Of a stretch of DNA of 12,961 bases, positions 1 through 5,214 are shown piece by piece; position 1 is the stretch's first letter; each line of letters starts with the position of its first letter. Source of the stretch: an uncultured Clostridia bacterium (GTDB lineage: Bacteria > Bacillota > Clostridia > Christensenellales > Pumilibacteraceae); NCBI GenBank assembly GCA_934229275.1, contig CAKQDN010000041.1, positions 1-12,961 on the forward strand. The letters are read 5' to 3'. The translations under genes and the position numbers were made by a program. The notes below the pieces were generated by a model. That model made no database searches, was not told the DNA's origin, and worked only from the letters and a program-made list of their open reading frames with translations.

Positions 1-23
1 AGTCGGGGACGCCTGTCCCTACA
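1..23. repeat. Edge of a possible dispersed palindromic repeat
   Basis: The first bases contain GGGAC, a four-base loop, then GTCCC (6-10 and 15-19), a compact perfect inverted repeat cut off by the window edge. Short GC-rich palindromes of this look are scattered between genes in many uncultured Clostridia genomes. Only one partial copy is visible here, so calling it a repeat is inference from memory of similar sequences, not from copy number in this window. Confidence 0.35.
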
Positions 24-70
24 AGTAAGGTCGAATAGTGCGAAAATAAAATTTAACAGAAATATAATTA

Positions 71-116
71 CCCTCTCCGTCGGCTATCGCCGCCACCTCT
101 CCCGGAGAGCGAGGCT
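71..116. repeat. Palindromic GC-rich intergenic element, repeat-like
   Basis: This GC-rich block stands out from its AT-rich surroundings. It contains CGGC, a four-base loop and GCCG (81-84 and 89-92), and a second symmetric segment, CTCTCC-C-GGAGAG (97-109). The left CCTCTCC (72-78) can also pair with GGAGAG on the right. The overall form resembles small REP/MITE-like intergenic elements of Clostridia. No coding potential is seen. With one copy in the window, the repeat status is an inference. Confidence 0.4.
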
Positions 117-129
117 TTAAATAAAGCAT

Positions 130-176
130 AAAAAAAATTCACCGCCCGGGGCTAAGCGCTCTTTGGGACGATGAAT
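130..176 (-). terminator. Intrinsic terminator of the SPFH operon
   Basis: Read on the minus strand, ATTCATCGTCC pairs with GGGCGGTGAAT through 11 base pairs, two of them G-U, around a loop of about 18 bases. A run of seven T follows at once (plus-strand A run 131-137). It lies about 40 bases after the stop codon of the last operon gene and closes that transcript. On the plus strand the following T run is short and broken, so termination in that direction would be weak. Confidence 0.85.
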
Positions 177-218
177 TCTTTTAATTAAATTAAAAACCGA
201 TATTTTTTCCGTCAGACG

Positions 219-1070
219 TCAGTGAGTCTTTTTGTCTCTTATCATGCTCTTCATTGCATTGATACGACCGCTGGTATAGGGCGTGGGAGTATATGCAAAG
301 GAGAGTTTGTCGCCGGGAACGACAAGGCGGAAGCGTTCGCTTTCGACGTCTTTAGCGGCTGCCGATTCATCTTCAGCATCGAGATCTACAGACTTAGGCG
401 TAATGCTTTCCTGTGCGACAGATACAGAAACGATGTCTTTATAGAAGAATTCCTGCGACTCTTCGTGTTTTGCGTTAGGATTACGCAGCGAGAAGGTTGT
501 TTTGTAGATGTAAAGTTGATCGGTACCGAAATACAGCCAGGTAATTTCCTGATTTTCGGTTCTGTAAGTGCTTACACCGTTGAGAGTGATTCTTCTCCAT
601 GCTCCGTCGAAATTGTTACCGCTGATATAGAATGCGCTGGCTTCACCCTTTTCGTCTTTAATCAGGTTGTCGACGTCGATTCCGAGGTAATCTCTTCCTT
701 TCTCTTCGAGTTTGAGTTCGTCGATGATTCTCTGTCTTTCGTTGTCAAAAGCAGTACCCCATTCGGTGAGACGACGGTTAAATTCGGCATCCCATTTATC
801 TCTGTAAGCGGTTGCGGTCACTTTTTTGATGATGGGAAGCGCGATAAGCAGTGCGCCGAAAAGCAGCACGATAATTCCGATACCGACCACAGCGCCCATA
901 TTTTCTTTGCCCATGGAAACAGCAGCAAGGATGATGCCGAGAACAACCAGAATAGCGCCCCAAACTATGCCTTTCTTTTTAAGCTCGGGCATTGCGGGTC
1001 TTTTTTCGAGACCAAAGTTTTTCTGGAAGAACAGATCCAGTGTGAAATTTTCTTGCTTGATTTCTTTCAT
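219..1070 (-). CDS. Two-helix membrane protein with PH-like cytoplasmic part
   Basis: This 283-residue protein is the last gene of the SPFH operon. A short polar N-terminus is followed by two hydrophobic helices close together (about residues 35-52 and 59-81), a charged helical stretch (84-120), and a beta-rich soluble region (about 140-280). That region has alternating motifs such as LYIYKTTFSL and FYKDIVSVSV that recall bacterial PH-like folds. The resemblance is visual only and the family is not recognised. The start is supported by AAAGGAG, whose first bases overlap the upstream gene's TAA stop 14 bases before the ATG, indicating coupled translation. Most of the protein should face the cytoplasm. 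Position beside an SPFH protein suggests a role in a membrane-associated complex. That role is inferred from context. Confidence 0.85.
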   Translation of the reverse strand: MKEIKQENFTLDLFFQKNFGLEKRPAMPELKKKGIVWGAILVVLGIILAAVSMGKENMGAVVGIGIIVLLFGALLIALPIIKKVTATAYRDKWDAEFNRRLTEWGTAFDNERQRIIDELKLEEKGRDYLGIDVDNLIKDEKGEASAFYISGNNFDGAWRRITLNGVSTYRTENQEITWLYFGTDQLYIYKTTFSLRNPNAKHEESQEFFYKDIVSVSVAQESITPKSVDLDAEDESAAAKDVESERFRLVVPGDKLSFAYTPTPYTSGRINAMKSMIRDKKTH

Positions 1071-1084
1071 TACAGTTTACTCCT

Positions 1085-1684
1085 TTAAAAATTATTCGGT
1101 TTATCAGTTTTTAATAATTCAAACAGATCGGTAATCTCCGCGTACGATACTCCGAGCGCGCGTGCCTGCGCAAGCAGTTCGGAATAGGACGGATTGCAGC
1201 CTATAAACTTGCGTTTGTAGTAGTCGTAAGCGACGTAGGCGTGCAGATAATAGTAGATTGCCTTAGGCTCGATTTGTTCGGCGAGATTGAGGTTCTCGAC
1301 GATTTTTTCGATTTCGGAGAGTCCTTTTATAAAGGGCTTTACTCCTCCGAGCATGGTTATTGCGATATAGTAGTACGCGTCGGCGTTGAGAGGATCGATT
1401 TCCACTACTTTCTTGAATTGGGGCAGAGCGTACAGATAGCCGCCGTTAGTGAGATAGAACAGACCGAGCGCCATGGGTATTTCGGGCGCGGAGGGATTGG
1501 CTGCGGCAACCTGATTGAGCAGGAGAATCTGCTTAGTACGCGATGCGGCAGGGACCTGTTTTGCCTCGACGTAACTCGTGGGGACTATCGGCTGACGACA
1601 GTTACGGCATTTGATGCTTTCTTTTTGCAGCGGATAGGCTTCTTTGTGACCGCAGCATCCGCAGGTTATTACGATTTCTTCCAT
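1085..1684 (-). CDS. Zinc-ribbon/TPR soluble protein
   Basis: The predicted protein has 199 residues. The N-terminus carries a small zinc ribbon with CGCC at residues 9-12 and CRNC at 27-30. From about residue 60 to 125 it is helical and TPR-like, with the sequence ALPQFKKVVEIDPLNADAYY typical of a TPR hairpin. There is no signal peptide or membrane segment, so it should be cytoplasmic. The ATG at 1684 is chosen over an upstream in-frame ATG at 1717. It sits two bases after the previous stop, and AGAGGA inside the end of the previous gene provides its ribosome binding site. An adaptor linking zinc-ribbon and membrane partners of the operon is a reasonable guess. No enzyme motif is seen. Confidence 0.85.
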   Translation of the reverse strand: MEEIVITCGCCGHKEAYPLQKESIKCRNCRQPIVPTSYVEAKQVPAASRTKQILLLNQVAAANPSAPEIPMALGLFYLTNGGYLYALPQFKKVVEIDPLNADAYYYIAITMLGGVKPFIKGLSEIEKIVENLNLAEQIEPKAIYYYLHAYVAYDYYKRKFIGCNPSYSELLAQARALGVSYAEITDLFELLKTDKPNNF

Positions 1685-1686
1685 GA

Positions 1687-2385
1687 TTATCCTCTTTTTT
1701 TCTTTATGTATTTGCACATTTCGTTTCTTTCGTCGACCAGTCGTTCGAGTTGCGTTACGAGCGTAGAAAGCAGGTTCTCGTCGGTCGTGACTTTAAGTTG
1801 CATGACGGTTGCGCGGATGGTCTGATCCTGATCGGCAAGTTCGGGGTATGCATTGAAGTCGCTGAATTTGATTTTGTCGGCGATTTCTCCCATTTTTTCG
1901 GCAAGCGCAGGTACGGCGATCGACGAAGCGAGCGACGACACCTGAACGTACAGCATGTTCTGCGACAGGACGTCGTTTTTCTGCGTTTCGTAGTTCTGAC
2001 TGATGCGGTTTGCGCCGAGGCAGTACAGAAGCGCGATTATTACCATTGCCACGAGGATGACGATTTGCAGGATAAGCGCGACTTTAACGTTGGCTTTATT
2101 CTGAATAATCATGAACAGCGTTCCGACGAGGAATTCGATTACCGCATAGGTGATCGCGAAGCGAATCAGCGGAACGGTGAGCGTTACTTTGGTTCCGTCG
2201 GAGAACGGATTTTTTATCAGCACAAGCACGAACATCGGGATTACGGACACCATTATGAATGCGTACGATATCCAGAACACGGCGGTTTTTTCCACGTTCG
2301 AAACGGATATGAACAGTATAAGGTTGTAAAGCGCGACGACGCAGCCGAGCACTATAAGTGATAACATTTTCGATTTGTTTTTCAT
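1687..2385 (-). CDS. Four-helix membrane protein of the SPFH operon
   Basis: The predicted protein has 232 residues with four hydrophobic helices (about 8-27, 36-56, 70-92 and 100-121). A helical, charged cytoplasmic tail follows (about 124-232) and ends in a basic KYIKKKRG. I do not recognise the family. The ATG at 2385 is preferred to the in-frame GTG at 2394: AGGAGG (2395-2400) is nine bases from the ATG but directly touches the GTG. That AGGAGG follows the SPFH gene's TAA without a gap (TAAAGGAGG), so translation is probably coupled. A membrane partner or anchor for the SPFH scaffold is the contextual guess. Confidence 0.85.
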   Translation of the reverse strand: MKNKSKMLSLIVLGCVVALYNLILFISVSNVEKTAVFWISYAFIMVSVIPMFVLVLIKNPFSDGTKVTLTVPLIRFAITYAVIEFLVGTLFMIIQNKANVKVALILQIVILVAMVIIALLYCLGANRISQNYETQKNDVLSQNMLYVQVSSLASSIAVPALAEKMGEIADKIKFSDFNAYPELADQDQTIRATVMQLKVTTDENLLSTLVTQLERLVDERNEMCKYIKKKRG

Positions 2386-2400
2386 GTTAATCACCCTCCT

Positions 2401-3762
2401 TTACGGTTGTTGTTCGATTTTGGTTCCGCACTCGGGGCAGAATTTTGCACCGGCTTCGAGTTCGTTACCGCAGGACGGACATTTGATTTTCTTGGGAAGA
2501 AGCGACGTGCCGCACTCGGAGCAGAATTTCGCGCCGACGGGGTTTTCAGCCGAGCAGGACGGACATTTTATCGTTTGCGGTCCGAGTTTTTTACCGCAGC
2601 CGGAGCAGAACTTCGCGCCGGAAGCGTTTACCGTTCCGCAATCGGGGCAAGTTTCGCCTGCAGGCTGCGCGGGAGCGGTTTGCTGCTGCATAGGCTGACC
2701 TTGAACGGGCTGACCCTGCGCGGGCTGACCTTGCTGCGCGGCGGGATTGAAGGCGTTTGCCATCATGTTGCCCATGGCGTTTCCGAATCCGCCTGCGACG
2801 CCCAATCCCATACCGAGACCCACGCCTGCTCCGACGAAACTGTTGCCGGGGATACCGGATTCGTTTGCGGCAGCGGTCTGAAGAACGTCGTACATTCTCT
2901 CCTGCGTGTAGTAATTGCCCTTTTCCTTCATTACGTCGGCTTCGGCTTTACCCTTGGCGTACGCAACGTCGGCTTCGGCAGCGCCCTGCGATCTGGTTTC
3001 GTAGTACTTCATATCGGCTTCGCGCTTTCTGTGAGCCATATCGTTCTGCTCTTTGCGAAGTTCCGCCTCGTCGTCCGCGTTCATCTTGATTTCGAACACG
3101 GAGAATTCGGTGAGTTTCAAGCCGTAAGCGTCGAACATTTTTTCGGCGATCGCGCGTTCCTTTATTTTATCGGAAATGGACGCGGTCTGCGACTGAATAC
3201 GTTTTACCGGCATGCCGACCTGTTCGAGTTCGTCGAAATTTGCGGAAATCATGCTGGTGATGCGCTCGATAAATTTACTGAACAGGAAGTCGCCGATGTC
3301 CTCGGACGTGAACGAATTTTCCTGACCGTTCATGCGCTCGATGAATTGCAGACTGTTGCTTATCGTGAAAGCCATGGTTCCGTTTGCCATCATGCGTACT
3401 TCGCGCGCGGTTTCTCCGTCGCGGACCATGATGGGATGCGGCGTACCCCAGTAAACGTTTACGGGCTTTGCTTTGTTGATGAAGTACAAAAAGCAGTTAA
3501 ACGCTTTTCCGCCCGAGTAAGTCTTGTTGACGAATTTGCTTATTCCGGGCAATTCGTTCGTGTTGAGCGCGTAACGACCGTTGGTGTACGGTCCGTCCTG
3601 ATCGCCGTCTTTTATCAGTACGGCTTCCTGACCGGGCTGGACGAACAAAAGGCTGCCGGACATGAAGTCCTCTTCCGGATAGCGATAGGCGATTTCGTTT
3701 TCGGCAAAATCGTGTTTAAGCACTATCAGCGGACCTTGTTGCTTTTTATCGAATAATCCCAT
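2401..3762 (-). CDS. YdjI-like SPFH/band-7 protein with three zinc ribbons
   Basis: This 453-residue protein resembles the group often labelled virion-core-protein-like or YdjI-like. In Bacillus subtilis, YdjI is an SPFH protein that, with partner membrane proteins, helps bring PspA to the membrane. The N-terminal MGLFDK start and an SPFH region (about 30-235) are followed by a charged coiled stretch rich in A/E/K (about 240-295). Next come a Gly-rich segment (about 305-335) and a Q/P/A-rich linker with GQP repeats (about 343-366). Three tandem zinc ribbons complete the protein: CPDCG/KFCSGCG, CPSC/KFCSECG and CPSCG/KFCPECG. It has no hydrophobic helix and no protease motif. GAGAGGG lies five bases before the ATG. 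It is the first gene of a four-gene operon with membrane partners. The SPFH call is confident; the role in membrane stress is by analogy. Confidence 0.9.
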   Translation of the reverse strand: MGLFDKKQQGPLIVLKHDFAENEIAYRYPEEDFMSGSLLFVQPGQEAVLIKDGDQDGPYTNGRYALNTNELPGISKFVNKTYSGGKAFNCFLYFINKAKPVNVYWGTPHPIMVRDGETAREVRMMANGTMAFTISNSLQFIERMNGQENSFTSEDIGDFLFSKFIERITSMISANFDELEQVGMPVKRIQSQTASISDKIKERAIAEKMFDAYGLKLTEFSVFEIKMNADDEAELRKEQNDMAHRKREADMKYYETRSQGAAEADVAYAKGKAEADVMKEKGNYYTQERMYDVLQTAAANESGIPGNSFVGAGVGLGMGLGVAGGFGNAMGNMMANAFNPAAQQGQPAQGQPVQGQPMQQQTAPAQPAGETCPDCGTVNASGAKFCSGCGKKLGPQTIKCPSCSAENPVGAKFCSECGTSLLPKKIKCPSCGNELEAGAKFCPECGTKIEQQP

Positions 3763-3961
3763 AAAAACCCTCTCTTTTTGCTAAAATTTTTATCATTCGC
3801 GCCGATATTAAACTTGGCTCGACGCGTTCTACGACTTTTTTCGGTTTTTTATTCTCGATTTCTTTTTTCGCGCCGCGACAAGGGCGAATTCGACCGTATT
3901 TGTGTGCAATCGGTGTGGCGGCGTGTGCATTCATAGTTAAACATATGAAGTAACGAGTAAT

Positions 3962-3990
3962 AATTTAAACTATTTTTAAGAAAATGTCAA
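3962..3990 (-). promoter_or_regulatory. Candidate sigma-A promoter of the SPFH operon
   Basis: On the minus strand there is a perfect TTGACA (3985-3990), then 17 bases, then TAAATT (3962-3967), which matches four of six -10 positions. Transcription would begin near 3955 and give an untranslated leader of about 190 bases before the SPFH start codon. No riboswitch or clear attenuator was recognised in that leader. Confidence 0.55.
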
Positions 3991-4225
3991 CCGTTTTCGT
4001 ATGTAAATCGGAAAAAAGTAAAAAAATATCGCAATTTGTCGATTTGCGACGCGTAATATTCCATTCCGAGCGCGATTTTACGGCTCAATCGAGAGATTTT
4101 TATATCGGAATTAATCTTTTTTCACGATTCGGGAATCGGATGCGAAAAAAATTATTGAGAGTTTTTTTCGTTCGGATAAAACGCTTTGAGAGTTCGTTGT
4201 ATTTTTTCGACATATAGCAAACTGC
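3991..4225. other. AT-rich intergenic stretch, nothing recognised
   Basis: This stretch lies between the SPFH promoter and the three terminator hairpins of the Phd-like gene. It is AT-rich with many short homopolymer runs. Open frames crossing it lack ribosome binding sites and have protein-like composition only by chance. No structured RNA, repeat or gene was recognised. Confidence 0.5.
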
Positions 4226-4251
4226 AAAAAACCGTCAAAAATAAAACGGTT
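4226..4251 (-). terminator. Third (distal) terminator-like hairpin after the Phd-like gene
   Basis: On the minus strand, AACCGT and ACGGTT form a six-base-pair stem around a T-rich ten-base loop (4246-4251 with 4230-4235). A run of T follows (plus-strand A run 4226-4231, partly inside the stem). The stem is short and AT-flanked, so it is weaker than the two upstream hairpins. Confidence 0.5.
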
Positions 4252-4309
4252 ACGAAAATACGGCAAAAAGGCGGAAAATCGGTTAGCAGGCGACTTTCCG
4301 TCCGGTATT

Positions 4310-4337
4310 AAAAAGCCGCAAACATAGCGTTCGCGGC
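4310..4337 (-). terminator. Second terminator hairpin after the Phd-like gene
   Basis: On the minus strand, GCCGCGAA pairs with TTTGCGGC through eight base pairs, one of them G-U. Five T follow immediately (plus-strand A run 4310-4314). It lies about 30 bases beyond the first terminator of the same gene. The single G-U is a mismatch on the plus strand, which supports function in the minus direction. Confidence 0.65.
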
Positions 4338-4365
4338 ACAGTGGTGTTGTTAAATTTGCGTGTCG

Positions 4366-4401
4366 AAAAAGCCGACGGAAGAATTCCTCTTCCCTTCCGG
4401 C
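4366..4401 (-). terminator. First terminator hairpin after the Phd-like gene
   Basis: On the minus strand an outer GCCG/CGGC clamp encloses a perfect inner stem, GGAAGA and TCTTCC, separated by a small internal loop. Five T follow (plus-strand A run 4366-4370). It begins 17 bases after the stop codon of the gene at 4419-4802 and is the natural end of its message. Confidence 0.75.
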
Positions 4402-4418
4402 TTTATCCGACAATCCGA

Positions 4419-4802
4419 TTATTCTTCGTCATACGGTTTGAGCAGACGAATAATGTTGCCTTTCCGGCACTCGAAGTACTCGGGTTTGGCCTGCGCTCTC
4501 GCACGGACCTGAACGGGGGTTACGGGCGCGCCGTTACGGGTGATATAAGTGCGGGTCTCGTTGATGTTTTCAGTTATGTCGCGAGCATGTGCGGTGTCGT
4601 TTTCGCAGGTTACGAGATAATCGCTCATTGCTTTCCAGAGATTGACTCTGCCTTCTCCGTCATAGGGATAGTCGAGACGAACTACTTTATATGCGGGGCG
4701 ATCGTTTTTAATAATGATTACTTCGCCGAGTTCATCGACATCTCCGAAAAATCTATCGGTACTTCTGACATCGTTCATGGTGAACAGATTTTTAAGTTCC
4801 AT
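4419..4802 (-). CDS. Phd/YefM-like protein fused to a winged-helix (HARE-HTH-like) domain
   Basis: The predicted protein has 127 residues. Residues 1-45 resemble the N-terminal DNA-binding half of Phd/YefM antitoxins, with the pattern FTMNDVRS, a short helix, then GEVIIIKNDRPAYKVV. Residues 54-121 look like a compact winged helix of the HARE-HTH type: LWKAMSDYLV, HARDITENI, then RNGAPVTPVQVRARAQ and a final YFECRKGNIIRLL strand pair. The start at 4802 is set by GAGGAGG nine bases upstream; an in-frame ATG at 4853 lies only about 10 bases from the predicted transcription start and lacks such a site. No toxin gene adjoins it: terminators follow at once, and upstream is intergenic DNA. It may act as a stand-alone transcription factor rather than an antitoxin. 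The Phd resemblance is good; the C-terminal assignment is moderate. Confidence 0.85.
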   Translation of the reverse strand: MELKNLFTMNDVRSTDRFFGDVDELGEVIIIKNDRPAYKVVRLDYPYDGEGRVNLWKAMSDYLVTCENDTAHARDITENINETRTYITRNGAPVTPVQVRARAQAKPEYFECRKGNIIRLLKPYDEE

Positions 4803-4869
4803 AGTGACTGACCTCCTCGGTAGCGTATGACAATATTTTTTTGTGATGTCCACACTTCATGGTAACTCG

Positions 4870-4898
4870 ATTATACTCCCTTTTTTTGCAATAGTCAA
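4870..4898 (-). promoter_or_regulatory. Near-consensus promoter of the Phd-like gene
   Basis: On the minus strand TTGACT (4893-4898) is followed by 17 bases and a perfect TATAAT (4870-4875). Transcription should start near 4863, giving a leader of about 60 bases to the ATG at 4802. Eleven of twelve consensus positions match, so strong expression is expected unless repressed. Confidence 0.8.
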
Positions 4899-5111
4899 GC
4901 GAATAATACATTTTATATAAAAAAATTCAAAAAAATTTTATAGGTATTTTTCACGCTGTTTTACAATACCGACATTTGTTAAAATTCGGCAACTTTTTTT
5001 CGAATTTCCGCACTGTTTTGTTCCGACTAAATTATAATTTGCTTTTCCGTATATGCAAACTTAAGCGGAAAGCGTATATTCGAATGACAAAACAATAAAT
5101 ATAAAGAAACG
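4899..5111. other. AT-rich intergenic region with one imperfect hairpin
   Basis: No gene is seen here. A minus-strand TTTGCA-17-TATAAT (5031-5059) could be a second, weaker promoter toward the Phd-like gene. GCTTTTCCG (5041-5049) can pair with CGGAAAGC (5066-5073) with one bulged base, and it overlaps that promoter candidate. No T run follows the hairpin, so it is not an obvious terminator. Confidence 0.35.
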
Positions 5112-5177
5112 AAAAAATCTTCGCTCGGCTCGGCATACGAAAGCGTTTTTCGGTCATATGCGGGCGCGAAGCGAAGA
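5112..5177 (-). terminator. Long composite terminator of the lipoprotein-GH3 operon
   Basis: On the minus strand TCTTCGCT (5170-5177) pairs with AGCGAAGA (5118-5125). Inside, GCATA/TATGC and CGAAA/TTTCG extend the structure into a long branched-looking rod. Six T follow (plus-strand A run 5112-5117). It lies about 40 bases after the GH3 stop codon. On the plus strand a run of T also follows the stem (5179-5183), so it may work in both directions. Confidence 0.75.
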
Positions 5178-5214
5178 CTTTTTGTCGTTTTTGTTCAGGC
5201 TGGTTGCCGTTAAT

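Noticed and set aside
222..1088. Long plus-strand open frame antisense to the two-helix membrane protein gene
   Set aside because: It mirrors the codon periodicity of the real minus-strand gene, has no ribosome binding site and gives a Cys/Phe-rich protein without recognisable motifs.
2386..2394. GTG at 2394 as start of the four-helix membrane protein
   Set aside because: The AGGAGG directly abuts the GTG, leaving no spacing. The ATG nine bases further on fits.
2407..3756. 449-codon plus-strand open frame covering almost the entire SPFH gene
   Set aside because: The minus-strand gene has clear SPFH and zinc-ribbon signatures, a start site and coupled neighbours. The antisense frame has none and arises from codon bias.
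3746..3934. 62-codon minus-strand frame upstream of and overlapping the SPFH start
   Set aside because: There is no Shine-Dalgarno sequence, the composition is unlike a real protein, and it lies in the probable leader of the operon.
3984..4217. 77-codon plus-strand frame in the intergenic region
   Set aside because: Its start lies within the SPFH promoter candidate, no ribosome binding site is seen, and its sequence is low-complexity basic/aromatic.
4111..4413. 100-codon minus-strand frame downstream of the Phd-like gene, considered as a possible toxin partner
   Set aside because: It spans all three terminator hairpins, has no ribosome binding site and shows no toxin-family motif.
5010..5038. 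Plus-strand TATAAT at 5033-5038 as a promoter
   Set aside because: No acceptable -35 box lies 15-19 bases upstream and no plus-strand gene follows.
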